This document shows positions 1 through 12,510 of a stretch of 64,000 nucleotides of DNA, one piece after another; the first letter of the stretch is position 1; every line of letters begins with the position of its first letter. The DNA is from Paragordius varius (lineage: Eukaryota; Nematomorpha). The position numbers and the translations under genes are program-made. Where the stretch lies: the NCBI GenBank assembly GCA_964247055.1, contig OZ176050.1, positions 7,998,001 to 8,062,000 of the forward strand. The letters run 5' to 3'. Under the pieces are notes generated by a model. It ran no database searches and was not told where the DNA came from. It worked only from the letters and a program-made list of their open reading frames with translations.

Positions 1-405
1 GCGCTTACGTAATTTGTTGTTATTTATTTAAACATAAAATATTAATTTGATAAAACTAACTCATGTTAAATTATGTCTATTTTGTTGGCACCAAACAAAT
101 TTTTTAAATCAATTGAAAATAATAGGAATTATCATTATACACTAAATAACTTATCAGTTTAACTATTAGTAAAACATTGTGCAAAAAATATCAAAACGTA
201 TTTTATCCCAAAAAGAGATAAAAATTGGCGATCACACATAAATAGTCTGCGCATAAAGGCGTTTTATTGTAAACTGCTATGGTTGCTAATAAATTTATTA
301 ATATATAGAACTTAAATGCTTTTTGTATGACAATACATCACAGATGGGGAATAGTTAATAATTTTGCTTAATTTAAAGTATATGTATACATTTTCCAATT
401 AAAAA
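1..405. other. Non-coding flank downstream of the 406-2868 gene
   Basis: There is no open frame of interest here. It is the 3' side of the minus-strand gene that ends at 406. On the minus strand an AATAAA poly(A) signal lies at 294-299 (TTTATT on the plus strand), about 107 bases past the stop codon, so the 3' untranslated region is probably short. Confidence 0.5.
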
Positions 406-2868
406 TTATTTTCTCCATTTTTTATATGTGATATTGGGACTAGTAGTTTGATTAATTGTTGTTTCAGGTGTTATCCTTTTTCGGCTCATTACATTGTTAG
501 TTGGTGCTTCAATAATGTTGGACTTGCAAACTTTGTCCTTTTCACTTTCTAAAACGTTTTTTTCCACATTGAGCGATTCTTGCATTGTTGCCTTTCGAAT
601 TTGTCCCATATCCCCAGTGGAGGAACATGAAATCGGTAAATTCTCCCTGTTTAAGTTTTTATTTAATGGCGAGGAATCAAAATTTTGTGGAGCAAATGGA
701 ATTGAATTGCCCATATTTTGCAGAGTATGCAAGTATAATAGCGATTGTTCTACATTTGGCTGTATGGTGTTGGGTACTGTCGAAAAACTTGATAACGGGG
801 TTCGTAGAGCAGGGTTCGATAATTGAGATAATGTTTGTTGGGCTGCGTGATTTTTCAAGAAATTTGCATACATTTGATTAAAAAAATGGTGGGCCATCTG
901 TCCTTTAGGGTCTGCATTGATTATATTTTCATTATTTTTTAGTGATGAAGTTGACTCCTGACTTCTGTCGTAAAATTGTGGATTAGAAGATGACAACGTA
1001 GTTGGGATAGGAGGAGGCCTTGTTGATAATGAAGGATTATTTTTGCTAAGCATGTTAATAATAACATCTAAACTAGGTTGACTTTCAGCCACTTGTTCTG
1101 ACATTGATAACTGATTTTTAGGGTTTGTAATTAGAGGCGGCTTCCTTGATATGTCAGAGCTTGTTTTAGGTGCAATATAATTTTCCGAAGGAAGAGTATG
1201 CGATGGAAAACATGTATTTTGTTTTGCAGAGTATTCATCCAACTTTCTATTCCACTGATTGGTGTTTGTAGCCGAGGCCAGAAGCATAGCATGGTGCTGT
1301 TGTTGATATGCGGCAGCTGCAGCCATCAAAGAATTGTAATAATATAACATGGGCGCTGTTTGAGGAGGCGGTACAAAAGATGTCCCATACCCGCCGACCG
1401 ATGGAATGTGTGGAAAAGTTGGATTGATTGCAGATTTCGCTGGTGGTTGTATCATAGTTTCAGCCACATTAGGCGATGAAAACATCTGAGCATAGGTTGA
1501 TAACCACGGGTTCATCATAGGTATGGAGGGGACTGTTGGTGGTCCCATAAAGGGATTACTTGCGCACATCAATGGCCCATAATGCATGTAGTATAGGTAA
1601 TAATCAAAAAGCTCTCGTGGAAGATTTTTGTATAAGCGAGGGGAAGTGGTAGACGAATCGCTACTAGGACGAGGAGGGCCCGATCCTTTGACATCAGAGC
1701 CAGACGAAGTCACTGTTTGATGTCCACAAACGTATTTATCTATAAAAGATGGCTTTGATGTATCTTTTAATGGCAGATGTCCCATATTGTTTATAGATGG
1801 TTCTCTCTGTGACATAGAAACAGTACTGGTTTTAAAATGTGATATTGTTTTAATATTCGATTTCGGCCATTCCAATTTATCAGTGACTTTTAAAGCGGAC
1901 GAACAAGGAGGATTAAGCGTCGATGTGACTAAATCAAAGTCCATATTATGTAGCTTTAATGAATTTAACCACTTTTGTCTCCTTACAGATGAGGCATAAC
2001 ATTGAGGTACTTGATGGAAATGATGTGACAATGATTGGGCCATCCGCGTATTGCAAAACGTTTTTGGTAAACTTTGAGCAGGTGTAAACGATGATCCCAT
2101 CATATTTTTACTGCTATACTTTTGACTATAAGGTGTTTTAATAACACCATAATTTAGTTTGCTTTCATTTTGTGGCTGAGGACTATCGCTTGTTTGTGGG
2201 ACATTTGATGGTGGTATCATGCTGGATTTTGGAACACACGGGGGAGTAAAATTCTTTTTGTAATTTGAGACTCCGCTGATGCATGGAGGTAATTGTTGGG
2301 AATGCGAAGACGATAAATGTTTTTCTTTTGCGCTATGGTGGTTACTAGTGACAGGTGTAAAAAGAGATTCCGCATACAATCTAGTAATATTTTTGCTCTG
2401 TTCCATAACTCTGCCAAATTTAGTGCAGGTTTCCTCGAGTTGACTCAAAGGGTTACTGGATGCTACTATTGATGGATCTTCCGTCTATAAACCAATATAA
2501 AAAAATCATTTAAAGCGTGTTTACTTTTTACAATATCATAGAAATAAATATCAATAGTGTTGATGACTTTTTAGCTATCTTTGTTACAAACCGAAACTCC
2601 TACGGTGTAATAAGAATAAATTAATTATGCCCATTGAGTTTTCTCTAAAAAATGGACAACTAACAATTATGTCTATAATTGAATTCGGACGGAAAGGAGT
2701 TAGACTAAAAATTGCAAAATTGAAAAAGATTATTTAAAAGAGCACACATACCCCTTCAATATTTATGATGGATGTATCACTTGAGATGGAATTGGTAGAA
2801 CGAGAGGCCTGAGATTGGGAATCATTGGTTTTGAAAGATTCCAAGTTTCCTCGTTGAGTCATCAACAT
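406..2868 (-). CDS. Unrecognised disordered Ser/Pro/Asn-rich protein, two exons
   Basis: Two exons join in phase: exon 1 at 2752-2868 (39 codons, donor GTATGT) and exon 2 at 406-2484 (692 codons plus stop, acceptor TTTATAG), separated by a 267-base intron. The start ATG at 2866-2868 follows an in-frame TGA; a second ATG two codons later is also possible. The protein of about 731 residues is rich in Ser, Pro, Asn and Gln and looks disordered. It has one aromatic/Met-rich patch (RELFDYYLYYMHYGPLMC), a short poly-Ala/Gln tract (MAAAAAYQQQHH) and a basic C-terminus (MSRKR, then KKWRK at the end) that could be a nuclear localisation signal. I recognise no domain. A transcriptional or RNA-regulatory scaffold would fit the composition, but that is a guess. 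The length of the open frame and the clean splice join make the gene itself credible. Confidence 0.72.
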
Positions 2869-5800
2869 TTCATATCAAAAATTATAAACTGAAGAAAAGA
2901 AAAGTGAAAATGTTATAAATATATAGGGCTTCTATTTTGGATAAAGAACAAATAAAAAATTCTGAATGTATATGTGTATATGGACGGTTAGAGAAAAAAA
3001 TAGTATTAGTAATTATTATGTATAGTATATTTTTCGTAGGGGATATGATTTATATATGTGCCGTATATTAAATATGTATCAAAAGTACAAAGAGATTCTC
3101 ACACATATGAATAACCGCCGCCGAAATCACAAACTTTAAGTATGGTAAGTAAAAGAAGAATGATGTATATAAAAATCATAAAATTTAAATATTCTTTTTT
3201 TGTAATGCCAATACGGTCAAAATAAAAGAGTTTATATTCATAAATTTTAACAAAAAAACAAAATTTTTTAGTGATGTTTTCGGGAATGATTATAAAACTA
3301 AAAGGAAATGAGTTTTTTAGAAAAAAGGCGTAAATGATTTGTGGAAGGGCCACTAAAATGATTTATCATCGATAGAAAAAACAATTAGATAGATGTTTAT
3401 GGTAAAATTATGAAGATTTTCTTAGGAGAAACGACAAGATAGATGGGGGGACCATAATATATTTATAAAAAATAATTTGTTTGATTTAGAGAGGTTAAGT
3501 GTAAAAGGAGTGCGCAGCATTATTTAACAAAAATTCTTCTTTCTTTGATACATATATATATCGTTGCGCTGTTTTTGCCTTATATTTTATTTTGGTGATA
3601 TATTATTATTATTACAAGGCAGCAATAACAACAGAGAATGCGACAGCTTCTATAGATGGGAGATGGCTAATATTATAAATATGGTTACATTAAAATTAAG
3701 TTATTCTTAAAAATAGTTAAATTAGTGTGCACAATAATATATAAGTTTTAATGGAATATATGTGTGATCTATTTCTGTTTTTTTACTTGAATTTTTATTA
3801 TATATTCAAAAATTTTATTGTAATATTACCAAAAAACACCGCTTTTCCTACAAAATTTATGTTTATATGTTTTTTTTTCTTTGATACGGTGTATAATAAT
3901 TAAACGATGTGTATTTTACAATTTTTTGTATGGGATAGAAAGATGGATGATAGCTAATGTAGTATAAAAAACGGCTATTTAAACAAAGACACGACGGACG
4001 CAAAGTGAAAAGATGTGATTTTTTAACACGAAATTATTTTTTGAAGATAAAAAATATGTAATGTGAAGTGAAGACTGTTATAATAATAGTTTATATTTTT
4101 TAAATTACAACATACTACATATTTTACCATGTTTTATCCATAATAATCATAACAATAGACTTACACACCTATTTTTTAGAAATTAAACGTAAGGCTTCCT
4201 TTAATTTATTCACTTGAATATATATATCTATTATCTTATAGTATGTCTTGTGTTAATGAATAATAAAAATGATAAATGTTATTGTTCTTCTTTTTAAATG
4301 ACACATAAATTCCTTTATTATTCAATTAACACCGACAGCGTCCGTGTGGAAAAGGCATAGCAGGTAGTAATTTGTCGGAACTATTTCTAACACTTTGTTT
4401 TGGTAATAAAAAGCAGTGATTTATTCTAATTCAGCCATGGTGATTTATATTGTGTAATTTATCAAGATAATTGGAATCGAAAATATGCTATAATTGGTTT
4501 TTATGAATGTTATTAATCATACAAAAATCAATATTTAAAATTAAAGATCCCAAGTATTAATGTTAAATATGAATACGCTTTTAATATAATAATACCTTAA
4601 ATATTGGTTATACAAAAAACGAATAAAAATACGTTTTTAACCCTAAAATTCTTCTAGTTTACAACTCAATTAATATCATTTTGACCTAGCTTTCCAAAAT
4701 TTTATATTTGTATAAAGAATGATATTTTCGTAATATGATAATTGATGAGCCACGCAAAAACACACATAACTCAATTCATGATTCATACTACTGCGAAATA
4801 TATTACCATTATGATATATTTTACGATAACTCTACGGAACATAAAAAAATTTTAGATATATCTATCACATTTTCACATAAATAATGTATGAAAAAAGATT
4901 TTGAAATATAAAATCCAAAAAAGAAAAAGAAAAATTGATATATATAATATATTTAATTTTCGTTTGCAAAACATAAAAGAGCGGCATGCGGTAATTAGAA
5001 AAACATTAAAACAACTCTCACTAAGAGTTAAAAACACGTAAAAATTTCGTATGTAATGCTTTTTTATCTAATTACGATTACTCTTTCTCGGAAAATTCGA
5101 ATTGTATCAAATTTTGATGCGGATTAATATCATGTTTAACCATTTTTCGCTTTATTTACAAATCATGGTAATTTAGGACTTAATCTATTTATTTACTAAT
5201 TAGGGTAAGTCAAATAGTTATATTTTGTAATAAGACATCATAGGTTAGTTTTTAAATTCATGTATTAGTTAAATTAATAGTAGTTTGATATAGGCCTTTG
5301 GTGAATTCGTTAAAAACTGCCTATTTAATAATGTATATTATTTTATGGTAATTTACGTGTCTTTAAAATTTTAGGGTTTGTTTTATCTTAGCTTATTGTA
5401 AAAAAATGACAGAGTATGTAAATAAAGTAATCCTATCATATAGGATTATATTTCTTACTTCAGAATTTATGAGCGAATAATTTGCGTTAATCATATAATT
5501 TAAGAATTGGATATAATGACAAATGAATCAGGAATCGGCAGTAAAACTATCATATCTTAGAAACTCTTTAGTTTTAATCTTTAACCTTAAGATAATATGC
5601 TTATTCATCGTGAAGACGATTTTTCTCTGGCGGTTCCTACTTTGGCTACACACATATTAAAATATATTTTATAGAAGATTGGGCTATTTATTTCTTAAGA
5701 CAGACAATGTAGACAAATTATCTAATCTTGTATATCTTTGGGAGATAATTAAGATATTTTTGCATGCAAAACACATTCAACCGCACTTTGGTGTATTTAG

Positions 5801-6015
5801 GTGTGGGGAAAGTTTCAAAGGGAATAAATAATATAAAACTAAATAAAACTCTCTTTATTTGACTGCTGTGTATAAGTTATAATATGATTAGATCAAAGGA
5901 AGTTACAAAGAATAAAGAATATAGATAGGATAATAGATTGATACATGATAAATTTGGTTATGTAGAGTGTGTCAATATACTACACCAACCAATACAAAAG
6001 TGTCGCGCTTTCATT

Positions 6016-6057
<42 letters not shown>

Positions 6058-8341
6058 TAGATATTAATATGTTACGCCATTTAACTCAAAAAGACCGGTC
6101 GGCAATAAAGAGACCTACAGATAGACATATATCAAAATATTTTTATTGCTCTCACTAATTCTACCATCATTTTTACATATGTGAAAACGTTCGTTCCATA
6201 AATAACTACTGTGTCACACACCAATATTAATGTGTGCCAAAATATATTTTTTATAGCTATATTTTATTATAATAAAATAGTAGGAGAGTGATTTTTATCC
6301 AAATATAAATGTGGTTAATCTATTTGTGATGGTGCCCCCCTTATATGTTTCATTTTGATTGCATTTTTTGTTCGAAACAGTTTTTCCCGCTTATGTGTCA
6401 ATTCTTTCTCTCTCTATCTCTCTTTGACTCTTTTTAGCTCCCTTGATATGTATAGCCTGGTGTTTTATTCGTATATATGACATAATACCGACACCAAAAA
6501 AATAAAATAAAAATAATAAAATATGGTGATGCTACACTACTACACTTTGAAAAATTGTCGCACATTCGTTTTTTATGACATTTTTAGATGTGGACAATGA
6601 AATGTGTAATAGATAGTTATTATATATAGATAGATGTGAAAACTACATGTTATCTGTACAATTAAATATGATATATTTATACGATAATAAATATAAATAA
6701 AAAATTTCCTTTGATCTATGGACACATACATACTGTACAATATTAATTTTTAGTATTAGGGACAGATTTTATGAGTGAAACAGATTTAGATGGGACAAAA
6801 ATTTGAAATTATCTTTGACACCCGTTCATCCTCTTTATCTGTTTATTTATTGTGATATTTATATGATGATTAGGTTATAAAAAACATCAAAATAATCAAC
6901 CCCGGAAGAAAATTGTTTAATAAGACTCATTAAAACTAAAACATTTTTAAAATAGCAAATTATAAAATGATAAAATGGTTTCGTTATCTTTTATTTGACC
7001 AAAACATTATCCCTACGTGGCAACTTATATCAAAATAAAAGATATTATTCAAAATTTTAATGAACGGATAAACTTTAATTTAATAAAGTTAGCTAAATTT
7101 GGATGGTGTCATAACGTTATCAATTAATGTCAGTATAGAAATTTAGCCAAAATCCAAAAACGCAAACTGTTCCCACATTCATAAAATTGTCTGATTCGAA
7201 CGAATTTAGGCGTTTTTTAAACACAGTTAATATTTATCGCAAAATCTTCTTATCTCACGATTGCGGCTATTTTGCGTTACTGTTAAGACAGAAGTGTAAT
7301 TTATTGAATTTTCACTAACCTAAATGTAGGATGAAAACATAATTATAAATTTTAATGCTAACTAAATATTTGAACAGGTAAAAATATTCAGAAAAACTAC
7401 ACAGTGGGTAGCCGCAAAAGATACCTAGTTCAAATAATTTAAAAATATTTTGCATCTAGCCTATAATCACGGTAACAACTCTTTTGTCTTAAACTTGAAT
7501 GTAAAACTATTAAATAAAAAATTTGTTGTGATTAATATCTTCAGCTTGGACTATGTTATTTTTATACACCTGTTTATGAACGTGATCAGCTTAACAAACT
7601 CCTTTTGTTTAATTTTGAATTAAAACTGAGCGTTTTTTTCTAGAATAAATTGCATAAAAACATTTTATCGCTGCGCTTTGGTCTCGTTTCAGACATCAGA
7701 CCATATATTTATGTTTGATTTGCGGTTAAAACATTTGGAGTAAGGAATAAAATAAATATTTTTAAATTTATATAATGAGAAATAATTTGTTGTAACATAT
7801 AATTTCTTCCAAAACATATAACTTAATGCAAGCCTATTCAAGGATGGTTTAATAAATATAAAATATTGACGTAGTTGTATTAAGCTTTATGTGCCCCTAT
7901 CGGATAACAACTAATTTCTGATATTTTAGTAGTCTTTAAATGCGTTTACTAATTTTTCAGAATCTCTCTGCCCAAATGTAATCCCCTAAATAATCACTAT
8001 TTAAAATTTGTCAGGCAAAAAATTAGCTCTTTTTTTCCAACAACATATTCTTTTCAGAGCAATATAAAAGGTCATTAAAAATAATTATTCAAATTAAATC
8101 ATTTCATGGTTTTATCCAATCAATTTGCATAATAGAAATGTTCAAGAATTTGCATTTTACACGAAAAATAACCTTTTTAAAAAAGTTGAGAAAGATATTC
8201 CGCCGCAAATTACATTATAGCCACTATGAGGCTGTTGTATGATGTAAAAATGTTTATATCTTTTTGTTAACCTTATTGTGCGCATCTTTGACAGTTTACT
8301 TTTAAGGATCTAATTATTTGTCATTAAACTTATTATAATAT
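2869..8341. other. AT-rich intergenic stretch, no gene seen
   Basis: Apart from scattered short frames with no recognisable protein character, I see only AT-rich sequence, poly-A/T runs and a (TA)n microsatellite at about 6021-6053. The 5' untranslated region and promoter of the 406-2868 gene presumably lie at its left end, but I can point to no specific element. Confidence 0.45.
6021..6053. repeat. (TA)n microsatellite
   Basis: An uninterrupted run of alternating T and A of about 33 bases. Confidence 0.9.
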
Positions 8342-8343
8342 TA

Positions 8344-9498
8344 CAGTAAATGTTAATTTTTAATATCAAGAATTTTTTTTTTAATCCATGTGGCATTTTT
8401 TTATCCTTTTAAAAGTTGTTTTACAAGCATATAAAAAATAACACTTACATATATATTTAAATGTACTTACATGTCCCTTTTCGGTACACATATATAAGAG
8501 ATATATATGCAATATGTTCCTCTTCTCGCTACATTTCTTATTTGAGAAATGGTAACATTGCATATGTGTTTTGCCTACTTTGATAAATATTTAGGTTTGA
8601 TATAACATTTTTAATAAAATTAGGTATTAATCAGTATGTTATGTGTTGTGCATACTTTGATTTTTAATTTATAAGTTTATATATTTTTTTTATAAAAAAT
8701 ATTAAGTTTTTATTATTTTGTCAAAAAGAAATTTAGAATAAATATATAGTTTTTGTGAAGAAGATAATAGAAAGTTTGCCATCAACATCAGATTAACTAT
8801 GGCACATTAATAACCCGACTCCAGATATTAAAAAAAGTCAGGAAAGATGCCATTTCAATGTGGAAGAATTGATTGAAAACTTAACTCAAATTCTTGAAAA
8901 TATTCAGCACATTCATTTTCTTAAGTATTATGAGCACACCAAAAAAATTGTCAAAAATATTTGCTTAAATAAATTACCACTTGTGAAATAATTAATTATA
9001 AATGGTATTATTTTACCATTTTTCGTGACATTTCTCAGTTTAACTAATTATAGGTGATATAGTGTTTTCAAAAAAAGTCAGCAAAATCAAATCAATATTT
9101 AAATTTGTATAATACAAGTTTTATTACGCACATAAGCGATTTACATGTTAATTTCAAATATATTTTTAAAGTCTTTTCTGAAATATTTTTTAATTAATTA
9201 TTATAAACTTAATTTTTTATAAAAAAAATTATATATAAAACCTAAAAAATTATTTAATGAAGTAGCAACACATATGCAATGTTACCATTTCTATAATGAG
9301 ATATGTAGCGAAAAGGGGAACATATTGCAATGTTAATATATCTCTCATATATGTGTACCGAAAAGGGACATGTAAGTACATTTAAATATATATGTAAGTG
9401 TTATTTTTTATATGCTTGTAAAACAACTTTTAAAAGGATAAAAAAATGCCACATGGATTAAAAAAAAAATTCTTGATATTAAAAATTAACATTTACTG
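8344..9498. mobile_element. TA-flanked foldback MITE, about 1.15 kb
   Basis: The two ends are inverted copies starting CAGTAAATGTTAATTTTT, and each is bordered by a TA dinucleotide (8342-8343 and 9499-9500). That is the pattern of Tc1/mariner-type insertions. The arms match almost base for base over about the first 150 bases and more loosely to about 8730 on the left and 9200 on the right; the middle is unrelated AT-rich sequence. No transposase frame is present, so this is a non-autonomous element. The short frames at both ends are products of the inverted arms, not genes. The near identity of the arms suggests a fairly recent insertion. Confidence 0.85.
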
Positions 9499-9500
9499 TA

Positions 9501-12080
9501 ATAATAATTATTATTATTATAAAATTTTTAATGGTATATACATGGATATTTTGTATATTATGTGTGCTGGCTGGTTGACATTCTTTTAGTATCATCAAAC
9601 AAGAAACATTCAAAGAAAGATAGAATTTTTTTGCAAAAATTTACACATAATAGATATGCGGATATATATATATATATATATACGTATAAAATAGTCTTTG
9701 TCGCGCTCTCTTTGAGCGGATAAAATGTAATAAATTATATTTTTACGTAACATCTCACATCACATTATTTAAATGAGTGTAAATATTAGTTTGTATTATT
9801 ATTATTATTAAAAAATTATACACAGCATTTTGTGATCAAAAGAGGACGGACGAACGGAAGATATACATTGTTGGTCTTTCTGTGTTTAGTTTTTATTTTG
9901 ACAAATTACATATTAATAATCATTATTTCATCGTATTGTGTTATTATTAATATTATATCATATAATTATTATTAATACCAGCGAATTCTATAACTATAGT
10001 TCTCGTTAGAATTATTAAAATTTCAATTATATTATGTTTTTAATTAATTTATTTAAATTATTGATAGATACTTTATAGTTGAGGTAATACATAATGATTG
10101 CCAAAAATTTAGGATTCTCTAAAATAAAATATGGTATAATAAATATTCTGGTTAAGATTATGATAGCCATTATCTGTTGCATATAGTATAATCCTGTAAA
10201 GGACACATCTAATTATCCAAATCTAAAAATACTATTTAAATAATTTATATATATACATTTTATACAACAATTTGTGAGCTTTAAATTTAATTTTTCGTTA
10301 AAATTAAATCGTTATTCATAAAAAACATATGAATAGCAGCACAAATGTAATAATAGTCAAAGGAATAAAAATAAAAAAATCTAAAAAACTATATATTACT
10401 AGTTACATTATTTTATTGTTGTTTGAAATTTTAGACACATAAAATGAGATGGAGAGAGAGAATAAAGAAATTGTCAAATCTGTCAAACTTGGTGTCGTTT
10501 TTTCTTTCTTTATAAGTTCTAGCATGATTGCTTTTGTGACACACAGTGTGTCCGTATTTTTATTATTAATTTCTTTGATCATTCAATACGTTGTTTCATT
10601 TTTTAGATTAGTTAGTTTATATGTAGTATATATGTTTCTTTTTACTATATGTATATATATATTAAAATTTAGACACGTAACAAAAGCCACCAAAATTTAA
10701 CTAAGATTAGAATAGAACTGTCAAACAATTGAAACACAGCACAGAGCGCGACAATTTGATTCAAACTCTCATTTTTATTATTCTTTAAAACATACTAGCA
10801 CTATCAAGAGTAGCAAATCTGTTCTATTGAGATATGAATTCCCGCAAACCAAGGAAAACGGGGGAACTCTAATGATTGTTTTAATCCATCTATTATTGTC
10901 AAATATTTCTTTGTATTCTTATTCAGACAAAGTAGTAAAATTCTCATGTGTTTGTCATTTTCTTTTGTTTTTGAAGCTTATCTATCCAAAAAGTAAAATT
11001 TTAAAAGATATTGTTGACCAGCTATCATATAGAAAACAATATCTTGCTTTAATCCATGTTAGTGTGGCTGGCATGTTTTACCATAAAACTAAACTTTCAA
11101 AGAATATTTTGATATACGAAAATTGAGATATCATTAACATGTACTAATTCGTTTTTAATGTGTTTGGTAACTTATTGATTATAATAACAAGAAATATTAT
11201 TGATTTTAAAGGTATTTTTGGAATAAAGAACTAAAATAAATCTTAATTCTTATGCACCCCTTATGAAAAACCCTAATCAATTATATGGTTTTGACTGTAA
11301 TATCTTAGCTGGTAAATCAATGATTGTAAATCTCCCCTTATACTACCTAAAATATTATATTCTTTTTCACATACAAAACAACTTTATAAATTCATCTCAT
11401 ATCACTAATAAGACAAAGATTTTAACCATTCTTTGTCCGAAAATATATTTTTTCTTTGAGAAATTAATAGTTTGATATCAGAGTCATATGAGTATTAGCA
11501 AAGAATCAATTATACATACATTTTTACTAATAGTTATAAATTTTAGATTAATAATATCAAAGAAAGAAATCTAAGAAGCTTTATTAATCTTTTAATTTGT
11601 AAGGCGCACAGTTACAAGTTGTATCTGGTATTTAATATAAGAGTAGAAACTCGATATCTTAAAAACGTTTTTTAATATAATTTATTAATATTTGGTTTCT
11701 CCCAGAACAAATAAATCCTCTTTGCACACTAAAGAGAGAAAGTTGTTAAATAAAACCTAACATTGATAATTTTTTATTTATAAATATTTGTAAACCAATT
11801 CTTTTGATGGATAATGAGTTCTAAAAAAATATAATTTCTGTAATTGAACACACATGTCTTAAAATTTCAATATGATAAAGAGCTAAAAGAACAACACTAT
11901 CATTAAAATATAAATATGACATCTCAAATTTTCCTATCCAAAGACATTTTTGTTGATAATTTGTCCTTATTCCATTTTTTAACTTCCAAGGTTTAAAACT
12001 GATAATTAGGTGTAACAAGTTGTGGTGACATTTTTTGGGCTTATAAAATTTCATTATCACAATATTTTATTAAAAAAAAC
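9501..12080. other. AT-rich intergenic stretch, no gene seen
   Basis: It holds a (TA)n run at 9662-9682 and short ATT repeats. The small open frames at 10449-10700 and 10827-11126 encode hydrophobic or lysine-rich strings typical of translated AT-rich DNA. No splice context or recognisable motif accompanies them, so I do not call them genes. Confidence 0.45.
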
Positions 12081-12088
12081 TTCTAAAG

Positions 12089-12279
12089 CAGGAATGTCCA
12101 ACTCGATTTTTTTAGGTGAGCAAAAGTGCTTTAAAAAATCTTGAAAAATAAAAAATTGGATAACAATCAAAAATTTTATTATTAAGAAGATAGATCATCC
12201 AAATTTGGGCTCAAAATAAATAAAAAACCAAAAATTTTTATTAAAACAGTCGCGAAGATATTTGAGTTGGAGACCCCTG
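12089..12279. mobile_element. Short non-autonomous hAT element
   Basis: The left end CAGGAATGTCCAACTC and the right end GAGTTGGAGACCCCTG are imperfect terminal inverted repeats of a type common in animal hAT elements. The flanks ttctaaag (12081-12088) and tactacag (12280-12287) agree at six of eight positions, as expected for an aged 8-bp hAT target-site duplication. Length is 191 bp with no coding capacity. Confidence 0.8.
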
Positions 12280-12287
12280 TACTACAG

Positions 12288-12479
12288 AGAAATAGTATGA
12301 AAAGGAGCTTTGACAAAATATTTAAGTGATTTTGCATTCGATTTTTCGCTTTGAACATGTTGTTTAATTTTTTGGTAATTTATTTAATTTAATACAAAAA
12401 TAATAAATTATAGGATAAATCAATTTTATGATTATTTCTTTATATATGTTTTAGTGCAATAAAAAACAACGTTTTAACC

Positions 12480-12510
<31 letters not shown>

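Noticed and set aside
406-2484. Assignment of the disordered protein to the eIF4E-transporter family because of a SLFTPVTS-like string
   Set aside because: The match is too short, the order of motifs differs, and no eIF4E-binding motif is visible.
8381-8563. 60-codon minus-strand frame that recurs near 9370-9450
   Set aside because: It lies in the inverted arms of the foldback element and recurs only because the arms are copies.
10449-11126. Two open frames (83 and 99 codons) with hydrophobic stretches, possible small membrane proteins
   Set aside because: Composition is what AT-rich DNA gives by chance; no homology, no codon bias and no transcript signals.
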